Source: Ahaetulla prasina
Lineage: Eukaryota; Chordata; Lepidosauria; Squamata; Colubridae
Reading direction: 5' to 3'
DNA: 64,000 nucleotides
Assembly (NCBI RefSeq): GCF_028640845.1
Contig: NC_080546.1
Span: 19,623,020 to 19,687,019 of the forward strand
The notes beneath the pieces are model-generated. The model was not told where the DNA came from. It ran no database searches and worked only from the letters and a program-made list of their open reading frames with translations. Positions within the stretch are counted from its first letter, which is position 1. Each line of letters opens with the position of its first letter. Shown in pieces: positions 42,613 through 52,669 of this stretch. The position numbers and the translations under genes were made by a program.

Positions 42613-43635
42613 TAATCTATTTCCATGATGAAAAATCCAGATGGCCAGTAGATGGCAGCAAAGAGACAGAGAAATTGTCACCCTCTGCCTTGTCTCAATT
42701 TTGACAGCCCACATCTTGTACTTCAATGGAAGTACAAATGAAGATTTTTTTTGTCTGACAAAATATATCTGTTATAATTCCCAGGAAAACTCATGATTTG
42801 AAAGACTTCTCAACATCTACATGTCACTTATTGTCTACTGTGAGCAAAATATCAAGCCATTTCTCATGGAAGTTCATTGCTCTTTTTTATCTTTAAATGC
42901 CACATATCAAAGGTTATATTTGTTATCTTTTTAAAACGCCTTCAAAAAGAAACCTGCTCTTTTGCAGACCATCTGATGCAAACTGTTTCATATCTTGCAT
43001 TCTCTTTTAAGAATGGGCACACAAGAAAATCATTCTGCTGGGTCTTATCAGTGGCCACGTCTGATAGTGGCTACAATAGGATCCATTCTGTACATTTCTT
43101 CTGTTTGTCATATCTGGTCATATGTTATCTCCACCCATGAGGGTTGTCGTCGCCACTATTATGATGGATGGATATCTAACACTAAAATAGAGAACTGCCA
43201 ATTACATCAGCATTTTTAGCCGCATTTGTGGATACGGGCATTTAGGAAAAGCATCTTGATTCTTCTTCCCATTTTAGTTAACCAACTCAAACTCTTCCAA
43301 AATAAATATGTAAATAGAGGATTTTAAAAAAATATTTTGAGATGCAAGTGTTCAGATAAAAGATAAGCTAACAAACATATATGTGTACCATGGGGAATCC
43401 CTTATGTATATCATTGCACCCAATAAACTCCCAAAGATATACTAGAGAAAATTTATTTTAAGAATGGATTTAACAAGAAATGCATATAAATTTTAATAGG
43501 ATTTACTGTACAAAGAATACAGAAGAAAACTTTCACACAGATATTTTATTTTTTAATTCCTTCAATATTTTTTTTCTTGCAAAGTTGTGAACATTAGAGA
43601 GAGAACAAGTCTGTCCTTAATTAAGACCTACTATA
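42613..43635. other. No feature recognised
   Basis: About 1 kb of AT-rich DNA. The 74- and 87-codon frames at 42877-43219 overlap each other in different frames and show no domain. Confidence 0.5.
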
Positions 43636-43869
43636 CTGTATTTTTCAGACTATAAGTCACATTTTTGTTTCCCAAAGGGGGGTGAAAATGTTTGTGCATC
43701 TTATATTGCCAAGGCCTCACCCACCCAATGGCCATTTTTGGGCCTTCACACACCCCATTTTTGTGCCTTTTTAGACCTTTTTTTGCCCATTTTTGACACT
43801 TTTTTCAGTCTGTTCTTTTCTGGCTAAAAAAGCCTTGAAAATGGGTTGAAAAAAAGCCTCAAAAATGTA
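43636..43869. mobile_element. MITE-like end fragment, unclassified
   Basis: ACTGTATTTTTCAGACTATAAGTCAC is a repeat end that I associate with reptile DNA transposons, followed by a T-rich stretch with repeated GGCCTTTT / CCATTTTT words. No second end is visible. Confidence 0.4.
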
Positions 43870-44184
43870 CTGAAAACCTGCCTGTGCATGTGTGCTGGCC
43901 AGCTGATCATCGGGCACGCATGCACACTAGAACCCGGAAGTTCAGCTTTTCCGGAGCGCGGTCCTGATAAGCGCACACACGCGACATTTCCACGCAACCT
44001 TTTCAGCACCTTGTCGTGTCCCACTCCTCCGCTGACGGCCGGGTCAGGGAAATCCGAATCAGGCTTGCCTCTGCAGCTCTGCCCAAAGTCCTAGCAAAGT
44101 CCTCAGAGCAGGCAGGAGAGCAGTAAGTGACTTCAGCAAGATAAGTTCGACTTTGCCTGACTCAGAGACTGCCAGAAAGCAGAT

Positions 44185-44221
44185 CCTTTATATAGGCCAT
44201 GGGGTGTGGCTCCATGACTCA
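44185..44221 (-). promoter_or_regulatory. LTR family 4 promoter: AP-1-like site and TATA box
   Basis: Sense strand: TGAGTCA (44221-44215), a CACACCCC word, then TATATAAAGG (44194-44185). The AP-1-like to TATA distance is 20 bp, as in family 3. Confidence 0.65.
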
Positions 44222-44228
44222 GCACTCA

Positions 44229-44585
44229 TTAAGGCCTGCCCCTCCCTTCCTTCTGTTGCCTCCGCCTATCCAATCTTCTGATGCGAGGGTCACTCCAATC
44301 AGCTGTTGTTGGAAGTAAACTTTCCTCAGGCTCACATGCTGTGGAGGAGGGGGAGGGGTCTAGCTGCTCCGTTTGCCTGGGCATGGAGCCAGGGCTGGGA
44401 CCGGGGGATGCTCCCTCCTCTGCAGCCTGCTTGGGCATGGAGCCAGGGCTGGGACCGGGAGGTGCCCCCTCCTCTGCAGCTTGTCTGGGCATGGAGCCAG
44501 AACTGGGGCCAGGAGGCATACATTCCTCCGTGTTCGGGAGCAGATAAGCAGACCCTGGCTGCGGTGAGAGCAGACAAGACACAAC
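44229..44585 (-). pseudogene. LTR-encoded Pro/Glu-rich ORF with Arg-rich end (family 4, intact)
   Basis: 119 codons from the second base of the LTR with no stop. The middle is three tandem units of about 21 residues (xPGPSPGSMPRQAAEEGA type). The tail is DPRIRRLDRRRQQKEGRGRP. The frame also stays open 8 codons upstream of the LTR, in hAT DNA, which is chance. It is the longest U3 frame here. No known domain. Alternative view: a coincidence of GC-rich low-complexity sequence. Confidence 0.6.
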
Positions 44586-44619
44586 ACACCTGGTACTTTT
44601 CGCCATCACTGATCAACAG

Positions 44620-45084
44620 CCTGGATGGGACAAAGTGGAACCTGGCCTATTGAGATTTTGCTTTTGCTTCTGTCGGTGAGCAATTCCTTTCTGTGAAGCT
44701 GTGAACAGTCCATCTGAAGACTATTAGAATATGTTGAACATGAATATCCCCCAGCAGGAAGGACAGTTATGAAAAACAGAACTGCAGTTCAGTGAAGGAT
44801 GTTACTGCAGTATCTATTAGCGTTAGGATACCAGAGTGAAGAGACCTCCCAGCCATATCTGCGTGAAATTCATCGTCCAGCAAGGAAACAAGGAACGTTC
44901 ACTAGAGGGCAATTATGATGTGAAAGTTTAAACTGACATCCAACGTGTAAGAAAGCTTTTTTTTAAAAAATAAGCACACACGCAGTCTGAAATTTCACAC
45001 CTAGCTTGAAATTCCACACCCACAAGTACAGGCACACCAGAGTTAAAATAGCAGTACCTTTTTTGAATGGGTAAAACCACTTTT
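44620..45084. other. No feature recognised
   Basis: Spacer with T8A6-type tract near 44957-44970. Confidence 0.5.
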
Positions 45085-45283
45085 GAGATGCTTCCGCCCT
45101 TCTCCCGAAGGACTCAGGGCGGTGTACAGCCAAAGATAAAATACAGTACATATACAATTAAAACCAACAATTAAAACCTAGCAAATTACAAAAGGCTGAA
45201 AATTAAAAGTTTAAATTTAAAATTATAAAAGATTTAAAAACCCAATAAAAAACCCCAATTTAAGATTAAAACTATTAAAACCA

Positions 45284-46075
45284 TTATGCCAGTCCCGCTT
45301 GAATAAATAAATATGTTTTTAACTCACGACGGAAGGTCCGAAGATCAGGCACTTGACGTAGGCCAGGGGGAAGTTCATTCCAGAGCGTCGATGCTCCAAC
45401 AGAGAAGGCCCTACTCCTGGGGGCCGCCAGCCGACACTGTTTGGCGGACGGCACCCTGAGGAGACCTTCTCTGTGAGAGCGTACGGGTCGGTGGGAGGCA
45501 TAGGGTAACAGCAGGCGGTCTCGTAAGTACCCGGGTCCCAAGCCATGGAGCGCTTTGAAGGTGGTAACCAAAATCTTGAAGCGCACCCGAAAAGCCACAG
45601 GAAGCCAGTGCAGACTACGCAGCAGTGATGTTACATGGGAGCCGCGAGCGGCTCCCGTTACTACTCGCGCAGCTGCATTCTGGACTAACTGTAGCCTCCG
45701 GGTGCATCTCAAGGGCAGCCCCATGTAGAGAGCATTGCAGTAATCCAACCGAGACGTGACCAGAGCATGAGTGACTGTGCATAGGGCATCCCAGTCAAGG
45801 AAGGGACGCAACTGGCGAACCAAGCGAACTTTGTAGAAAGCCCTCCTGGAGACGGCCGCCAGATGTTCATCAAAGGACAGCCATCCATCCAGGAGGACAC
45901 CCAAGTTGCGAACCACCTCCTTTGGGGCCACTAACTCGCCCCCAACAGTCAGCCGCGGCTGCAGCTGACTGTACCGGGGTGCCGGCATCCACAGCCACTC
46001 CGTCTTGGAGGGATTGAGCCTGAGTCTGTTTTTCCCCATCCAGACCCGTACGGCTTCCAGGCACCGGGACAGCAC
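45284..46075 (-). pseudogene. L2 reverse transcriptase, thumb and C-terminal part
   Basis: 263 open codons continuing the palm fragment after the frameshift: LEAVRVWMGKNRLRLNPSKT, KEVVRNLGVLLDGWLSFDEH, SRLDYCNALYMGLP, LQLVQNAAARVVTGAAR, LRSLHWLPVAFRVRFK, ASTLWNELPPGLR and a final LKTYLFIQAGLA. This SLHWLPV arrangement is diagnostic of the L2/CR1 group. No stop for more than 780 bp. Confidence 0.9.
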
Positions 46076-46416
46076 TTCGACCGCTTCGTTGGGTGGTCTG
46101 GGGTGGAAAAGTACAGCTGAGTATCATCAGCATACAGATGATTACTCACCCCGAAACCACTGATGACCTCGCCCAGCGTCTTCATATAGATGTTGAACAG
46201 GGTAGGCGAGAGAATCGACCCCTGAGGCACCCCACAAGTGAGGCGCCTTGCGGACGACCTCTGCCCCCCTGTCAACACCGTCTGTGACCGGTCAGAGAGA
46301 TAGGAGGAGAACCACCAATAAACGGTGCCTCCCACTCCCAATCCCTCCAACCGGCGCAACAGGATACCATGGTCGATGATATCAAAAGCCGCTGAGAGAT
46401 CTAATCCTACCTGTAA
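45949..46416 (-). pseudogene. L2 reverse transcriptase, palm domain part
   Basis: From 46416 the frame reads LDLSAAFDIIDHGILL (first catalytic Asp), RRLEGLGVGG, SSYLSDRSQTV, GVPQGSILSPTLFNIYM and SNHLYADDTQLYFSTPD with the catalytic YADD. After STPDHPTK it leaves the true frame because of an indel near 46085. All visible catalytic residues are kept, unusual among the LINEs here. Confidence 0.88.
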
Positions 46417-46418
46417 TA

Positions 46419-46797
46419 CAGATAGTCCTCCACTTCCAACAGTTCATTTAGTGACCGTTCAAAGTTACGACAGCACTGTAAAAAGTGACTTATTACTTTT
46501 TCACATTGCAGCATCCCCTTGGTCACATGATCAAAATTCAGAAGCTTGGCAACTGGTTCCTATTGAGGATGGTCACAGTGTCCCGGGGTCATGTGATCTC
46601 CTTTTGTGACCTTCTGACATCAATGGGGAAGCCAAGATTCGCTTAACAACCATGTTACTAACTTACCAACTGCAGTGATTCACTTTAATAATGGTGGCAA
46701 TAAACATCATAAAATGGGGCAAAACTCACTTGTCAAATGTTTCACTTAACAACCGGCATTTTGGGCTCAATTGTGGTTGTAAGTTGAGGACTAGCTG
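46419..46797. mobile_element. Mariner-type MITE
   Basis: Ends CAGATAGTCCTCCACTTCCAAC and GTTGTAAGTTGAGGACTAGCTG are inverted copies of about 22 bp. The flanking TA dinucleotides (46417-46418 and 46798-46799) fit Tc1/mariner insertion. No coding capacity. Confidence 0.85.
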
Positions 46798-47084
46798 TAC
46801 TCTTCAGGGTATCAGATCTCGGATGCAAAAATCCAATTGTCCACTAGAAAGCATCAAAGTGAGGGAGAAGAGCCAAAGCTACCTGATCATCACTCACATT
46901 GTTGCATACTAGATTTCTTCTAGATTTGAACTCCTCTATTCACAACAGAATACCTTATGCTACCAGGCTTGAAATTTTGGGATTAGACAATTTAGAACTA
47001 CACCACCTTCGGTCTGACCTAAGCGTAGTACACAAAACTATCTGCTACAACATCCTACCTGTCAATGACTACTTCAGTTTCCTT

Positions 47085-47137
47085 TGGGAGAAGGGCGGTA
47101 TAAAAATTTAATAAATAATAATAATAATAATAATAAC
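47085..47137 (+). mobile_element. About 50-bp L2-type tail nested in the LINE
   Basis: TTTGGGAGAAGGGCGGTATAAAAATTTAATAAATAATAATAA... interrupts the LINE ORF between GACTACTTCAGTTTC and AACCGCAATAATAC. Only the 3' hairpin and the (AAT)n tail of an L2 or L2-tailed SINE were inserted. Confidence 0.75.
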
Positions 47138-47342
47138 AACCGCAATAATACACGAGCTCACAATCGATACAAACTTAAGGTAAACCATTCCAAACTCAAT
47201 TGCAGAAAATACGCCTTCAGCAACAGAGTCGTCAATGCCTGGAATGCACTACCTGACTCTGTGGTTTCTTCCCCAAACTTTAACCTTTGACTGTCTACTG
47301 TTGACCTCACCCTATTCCTAAGAGGTCTCTAAGGGGGCGTGC

Positions 47343-47487
47343 CAGTGGTGTGTCGCCCCCGGTTTGGACTGGTTCTATAATAAAACCAGCGGGAGGCTCC
47401 GCCCACTGACCCAAATGTCATCAAAAGTGATCTGAGCGCGCAGGCATGATGCGAACTGGTGGTAAAGTTAAGTAGAACCCTACCCTG
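47343..47487 (+). mobile_element. 145-bp hAT MITE nested in the LINE 3' UTR
   Basis: CAGTGGTGTGTCGCC to AGAACCCTACCCTG. Duplication GGGCGTGC (47335-47342) / GGGTGTGC (47488-47495), 7 of 8. Other LINE copies read GGGCGTGCATAAG without interruption. Confidence 0.87.
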
Positions 47488-47625
47488 GGGTGTGCATAAT
47501 TGCACCCATGTGCCTACCATCCGTGTCCTACTGTCCCCAATTATTTGTATTCTTATCCTGTATTCATAATCATGTTTATCCTTATATCTAGTGTCTGACA
47601 ACTAATATAATAATAAAAGATTTGA

Positions 47626-48898
47626 TCGTTCTATTTGAAGGTAAGCATGCAACGATTAAAACATCGTTTCAAACATTCTCGGTCAGGCCTACAATAACAA
47701 CTTTCTTCCCTCAACTATTTTGCCCAATTTTAAAAGGAAAAAGAAACCTCATGTTCTTTCCTCTTGAGATACCATCACAACTTTAATTACTAGTTTGTCA
47801 TCCTCCCTTAGGGACAGCTTTTTGTTGCCATCTCATTGCCGGTTGCATTCCCTTATCAGCTCTTTTTCTTCAGCTTCTTGGCTTCCTCCTGAGTATCTCA
47901 GCTCCATTACAATGTGGCCCACCACACATCCTCTATAATTATTTTCCCTCTAGGCTTGACACAGCTCATCCAGATGAGATTTTTTTTTTCTCTCTCCCTG
48001 AAATGTTTTTTTTTTTTTTAACCTCCTGCTTGTTGGAAAAATATCACGGGCCAAAACCATGGCAGTCATAGCAGTTAGATATGGCATCTGCTCATCCAAA
48101 TCACACGCTCTGTGCTTATGCGAAAACGATTCCCTCCACAACATTTAATCAGCGCTAAAAAGGGGATTTTTTTTTTTTTTGGAAAACAGAAAAGGTTAGT
48201 TAAATAGAAAGTGTGAGATCAACAGAAAGAAATATTGTTAAGAAAAGGTCAGCAATTTTAAAGGTCATATTAAATAATAATACAGGGAGGGCAATTTTTA
48301 ACCTCTCCCGTTAATTTTAAATTCACAGGGAAAGAGTGCTTGGTGAGAAATTTGCCGTTTAAAGAAATAATTGGGGGAGGGAGAATATCTTGATAGTGTT
48401 CAGTGCATCTTATTTTTCATTCCTTTAACAGATCCTTAATCTATATATCTATCAGTAGGTAATAGCATCTGGCCAATTTTGGCTGATATATACAGTAAAT
48501 CTAGGTAGCATCGGATTATACTTGAAGAGACCATTGTGGTAGGCTACTCTAAGAAGTCAAACATACAACCCAGAAGGAGGTAGCAAACCACATCTGCACC
48601 ATTGCAAGAAAACTCACGGATGTCTCAAGGAATCAAGCCTGACTCAAGGACCATTTTACCTTAACCTTTCTGTAAGTCATCCCCATGGTATTTGCTTTAA
48701 AGGGTAAGCCTTTTCGCAGAAGCAAAGTGAATCATGGACTTAAAAGGAAGAAATAAATGTTAAAGATATGCGTTTCAACTAAGTCAAATATTCTGAACTT
48801 TGATTAATTGAATCATTGATTTGAAGATTCCGGGCTGGTGCGCACAGCTCAATTGTTTCAATGCAAATACAGCAAAGCTTTACATTGAAATCTATGGA
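47626..48898. other. No feature recognised
   Basis: About 1.3 kb, AT-rich, with T-runs at about 47979-47988, 48007-48019 and 48168-48180. Confidence 0.5.
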
Positions 48899-49479
48899 GA
48901 TTCTCCATCATCCAGATTATGGTTGTCCCAAAGGTGCTTTTTTCCTTTTTTTTAAGGCAACTGGACATTCTTTGTTTTTCCTTGAAGACGTTTCCCTTCT
49001 CATCCAAGAAGCTTCTTCAGTTCTGTCTGAGAATGTCTGGTGGAGAATGGAAAGATTTATATTCCTTGCAGTCATCTAGCTGTTACCGTAGCACTTTCTC
49101 TGAGTTGTTGAGGCCACTTGGAGGTTTATCTGTGCCCTTGGCAGTGGTGGGTTTCAAAATTATTTTACTACCGGTTCTGTAGGTATGGCATGGTGGGCAT
49201 GGCATGGCTTGGTGGGTGTGGATTGATGGGCGTCGATTGATGGGCGTGGCAGGGGAAGGATACTGTAAAATCTCCATTCCCACCCCACTCCAGGGGAAAG
49301 ATATTGTAAAATCTCCATTCCCTCCCCAATCCAAAGGAAGGTTACTGCAAAATCCTCATTTCCTCTTGACTCGGAAGGCAGAGAATAGATGGTGTAGCTT
49401 GGTGGTCATGGCAGGGGAAGGATATTGCAAAATCTCCATTCCCACCCCACTTTGGGACCAGTCATTTCTCTGAACTACT

Positions 49480-50390
49480 CAAAACTATCTCAACCAGCAA
49501 ATGTTCAGTCTTACATATTGGAAAAAAGAACCTAAACACTAAGTACAAGCTTGATGGACATTACCTTACAGATGATTCCCACCCTGTTAAAGACCTTGGA
49601 GTTTTCATATCAAATGATCTAAGTGCCAAAGCCCACTGTAACTACATCGCAAAAAAGGCTTTAAGAGTTGTAAATCTAATCTTACGAAGCTTCTTCTCCA
49701 GAAACACTACACTACTAACCAGAGCTTATAAAACATTTGCTAGACCAATTCTTGAATACAGCTCGACTATTTGGAACCCATACCACATTTCTGACATCAA
49801 TACAATTGAACGTGTCCAGAAATATTTTACAAGAAGAGTTCTCCACTCCTCTGAATACAACAAAATACCTTATGCCACCAGACTTGAAATCCTGGGTTTA
49901 GAAAATTTAGAACTACGCCGCCTTTGACATGACCTGAGTTTAACTCATAGAATCATCTATTACAATGTCCTTCCTGTCAAAGACTACTTCAGCTTCAATT
50001 GCAACAATACAAGAGCACACAATAGATTTAAGCTTAATGTTAACTGCTCCAATCTTGATTGCAGAAAATATGACTTCAGTAACAGAGTTGTTAGTGCTTG
50101 GAATACACTACCTGACTCTGTGGTCTCCTCCCAAAATCCCCAAAGCTTCAACCAAAAACTATCTACTATTGACGTCACCTCATTCCTAAGAAGTCTGTAA
50201 GGGGCGTGCATAAGAGCACAAACGGGCCTACCATTCCTGTCCTATTGTTTCCTTTCGTTATATCCAATTAATATAGCTATTACATACTCATACTTATATA
50301 TATATATATATATGCTTATATATTGTATAGTTATTTGATGCTTATGCTTATATATACTGTGTGACAAAATAAATAAATAAATAAAATTCT
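49480..50390 (+). mobile_element. CR1-like LINE 3' part, nested
   Basis: Starts in the thumb region and ends with ACAAAATAAATAAATAAATA. It is the best copy of this LINE family in the window. Both flanks are hAT sequence. Confidence 0.85.
49500..50200 (+). pseudogene. CR1-like LINE ORF, C-terminal part
   Basis: Readable almost throughout: CSVLHIGKKNLNT, VKDLGVFISNDLSAKAHC, KKALRVVNLILRSFFSRNT, TRAYKTFARPILEYSSTIWN, ERVQKYFTRRVLHSSEYNK, RLEILGLENLELRRL, then a stop in place of an Arg/Gln codon (about 49927), and RKYDFSNRVVSAWNTLPDSV to the end. One stop is the main visible defect in about 230 codons. Confidence 0.82.
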
Positions 50391-50587
50391 GCTACCGGTT
50401 CTCCAGAACTGGTCAGAACCTACTGAAACCTTCCTCTGGCCCTCAGGGTCACATACATAGTGCAAATGAGTGTTGAACCACACTATTCAGATGGCCCTGA
50501 GGGCACGAATAAATCTCTCAGTGGCCTCAACAAATCTCAGAGACAGTGCTAACAACCAGATGACTGGTTAACAGTCATCTGGTTGTT

Positions 50588-51302
50588 AGTTAACAGCTAA
50601 CATCAAAAACATCATTAAAAAAGGACAACAAAGAATGTTCTTTCTGCACCAACTCAGTAAGCTCAAACTGCCCAAGGAGCTGCTGATTCAGTTCTACAGA
50701 GGAATTATTGAGTCTGTCATTTGCACCTCTATAACTGTTTGGTTCGGTTCTACAACCCAATAAGAAAAACACAGACTTCAGAGGATAATTAGAACTGCAG
50801 AAAAAATAATTGCTACCAACCTGCCTTCCATTGAGGACCTGTATACTGCACGAATCAAAAAGAGGGCCGTGAAAATATTTACAGACCCCTCGCATCCTGG
50901 ACATAAACTGTTTCAACTCCTACCCTCAAAACGACGCTATAGAGCACTGCACACCAGAACAACTAGACACAAGAACAGTTTTTTCCCGAAGGCCATCACT
51001 CTGCTAAACAAATAATTCCATCAACACTGTCAAACTATTTACTGAATCTGCACTACTATTAATCTTCTCATAGTTCCCATCACCAATCTTTTTCCATTTA
51101 TGACTGTATGACTATAACTTGTTGCTGGCAATCCTTATGATTTATATTGATATATTGACCATCAATTGTGTTGTAAATATTGTACCTTGATGAACGTATC
51201 TTTTCTTTTATGTACACTGAGAGCATATGCACCAAGACAAATTCCTTGTGTGTCCAATCAGACTTGGCCAATAAAAATTCTATTCTATTCATTCTATTCT
51301 CG
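50588..51302 (+). mobile_element. CR1/L3 LINE 3' part with long target duplication
   Basis: Same span as 36830-37529, ending in a short ATTCTATTCT tail. It is flanked by a 37-bp duplication (50530-50566 and 51303-51339, one mismatch). A 16-bp inverted copy of the target precedes its 5' end (50572-50587). Confidence 0.88.
50600..51014 (+). pseudogene. CR1/L3 reverse transcriptase C-terminal fragment
   Basis: Nearly the same protein as at 36862-37242 (KKGQQRMFFLHQLSKLKLP, RIIRTAEKIIATNLP, ADPSHPGHKLF-like). An in-frame TAA replaces the Gln codon after WFGSTTQ (about 50761), the main disabling change. Confidence 0.8.
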
Positions 51303-51481
51303 ACAAATCTCAGAGAGAGTGCTAACAACCAGATGACTGCAAGAAATATAAATCCTTCCATTCTCCTCCATTCAGTCAGGACTAAAGAAGCTTTATGGAT
51401 GAGAAGTGAAATGTTTTCAAGGAAAAACTAAGTAAGTCCAGTTGCCTTTTGGAAAAAAAAAAAAGCATCTTTGGGACTTTA

Positions 51482-52479
51482 AATTGAAGCGTTGAACCTG
51501 AGCCTTGGGCAGCCTTATTGATTAATCTATCAATATCCAACTCAATTGGAATCCAATTGCAGTGCACTAATTCTCTTATTTTAAAATCCGTAACTTCTCT
51601 TCCCCCTATTGGGAAGGGAGTGAATGAGGGCAATATTTTCTCTATCTACTCGGGTTATATCCTATGTGGTGTTTTCAGTTAGATTGACTATCAGGAAATA
51701 GTATTGATTGGTGTATTGGTTTCATCTATATTAGGAATTATCAGACAAATGTAATTACTGCACTCAGTGAATATGGAACCCAGCTTCATGGGTTTATGTG
51801 ACCATTCTGTAAGGTTGGCTGGATCCTGCTATCTACAATAAATATATTTGTGTTGGCTTTACTACCTATAACGGCTGGCTATCTATTTCTGGAAAAAACA
51901 ACAACCCATGAACAAGATGAGCCCTCCAAATTTTGCTAAAGTATAAATCCCAATATTCCTCAACATTGGGTATTCTGGTAGGGGGCAATGGGCACTATAA
52001 TTCAGCAGCAACTGGAAGATTACTGGCTTCCAGGGACAAAGAAAAAAAGCTGGTTTATGGTTTTTATAATGTGCTTATGCTCCCATTTTAATATTGTATC
52101 AAATCCTTGGTATTGCTTGAGCAATTTCCTGAATCGGATTCAAGTTTTTTGTAGTAAATAATTAAAACAGGTTTTGTTCCAATCATCATTTCCTTTTCCA
52201 AATATGCAATCCAGCCATAGTTAAGTAGATTTATAGGATATATTGCTAGTCAGTAGTAAACTAAATTCTATGGGACCTATTGTCTCTTAATGATGAAAAG
52301 GATTATACTCTTCCAAGGCACACAAACACAAATACACACAGACACACAGCCCATGCAGATTTAGAAGGGCCATTAAATTCCCTGTTGCTTAGTTACTCAT
52401 CACAAAGTATAGGGTCGAAACCTTAAAAGCTAATTAAACATAAAATGAAAATGATGGTTTTCATTGTTTTTTAAAATAA
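51482..52479. other. No feature recognised
   Basis: About 1 kb of AT-rich DNA; a CA-rich stretch lies near 52320-52346. Confidence 0.5.
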
Positions 52480-52669
52480 TATTTATTTATTTGCTTGTTA
52501 GATTCATCTGCCCCCTCCCTCCAATTCTCAGCAAGTCTGGGAAGTGTATAAATTGTAAAAAACATTAAAACGGGAAAACAACACAAAACAAGAAAGGACA
52601 AGGATGGCAGAGATAATAAACTTAAATTAGGCTGTTGTGGGAAAAATAGGAGGAAGAAGGAGTATTACA
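52480..52669. other. Possible SINE/LINE tail remnants
   Basis: GTTGTGGGAAAAATAGGAGG and AAGAAGGAGTATTA (52632-52665) look like the end of a CORE-type SINE, immediately upstream of another copy. Confidence 0.35.

Larger units (their letters stand above)
44012..44586 (-). mobile_element. Solo LTR (LTR family 4)
   Basis: 575 bp, TGTCGTGTC...GACACAACA, with perfect 5-bp duplications CACCT (44007-44011 and 44587-44591). Sense is minus: U3 frame, AP-1-like site, TATATAAAGG box, then a GC-moderate R/U5 part. Not alignable by eye with families 1-3 outside the terminal bases and the Arg-rich block. Confidence 0.92.
43870..44611 (-). mobile_element. hAT element fragment (CAGTGATGG family) hosting a solo LTR
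   Basis: On the minus strand it starts CAGTGATGGCGAAAAG, and its later parts match the element at 42233 (CCGGAAAAGCTGAACTTCC). The far end is not seen. The LTR 44012-44586 lies in it. Confidence 0.7.
45085..46416 (-). mobile_element. L2-clade LINE, 5'-truncated, well preserved
   Basis: GC-rich 1.33-kb element with RT palm, thumb, C-terminal region and a 3' UTR that ends in the CGCCCTGAGTCCTTCGGGAG hairpin also used by L2-tailed SINEs. The coding part has just one evident frameshift (near 46080-46090). The very 3' repeat tail is missing at 45085. The 5' limit coincides with a MITE at 46419. Confidence 0.88.
46925..47615 (+). mobile_element. CR1-like LINE 3' end with two nested insertions
   Basis: Coding pieces are RIPYATRLEILGLDNLEL, then after an insert NRYKLKVNHSKLNCRKYAFSNRVVNAWNALPDSVVSS. 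The 3' UTR AGAGGTCTCTAAGGGGGCGTG is split by a hAT MITE. The same family as 7540 and 49480. Confidence 0.85.
49142..50438 (+). mobile_element. hAT MITE hosting a LINE
   Basis: CAGTGGTGGGTTTCAAA to GAAACCTTCCTCTG, with GCCCTTGG (49134-49141) / GCCCTCAG (50439-50446), 6 of 8. The left part is made of tandem GGGAAGGATACTGTAAAATC-like units (49255-49445), about 3-4 times. Confidence 0.8.
48899..51481. mobile_element. Palindromic MITE hosting three nested insertions
   Basis: The outer arms are GGTTGTCCCAAAGGTGCTTTTT...CTCATCCAAGAAGCTTCTTC (48919-49020) and GGATGAGAAGTGAAA...AAGTCCAGTTGCC...GCATCTTTGGGACT (51395-51479), the same family as 17648. Its interior (GAGTTGTTGAGGCCAC / GTGGCCTCAACAAATCTC) is inverted too. 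Inside are a hAT element, a LINE within that hAT, and a CR1/L3 LINE. Confidence 0.82.
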
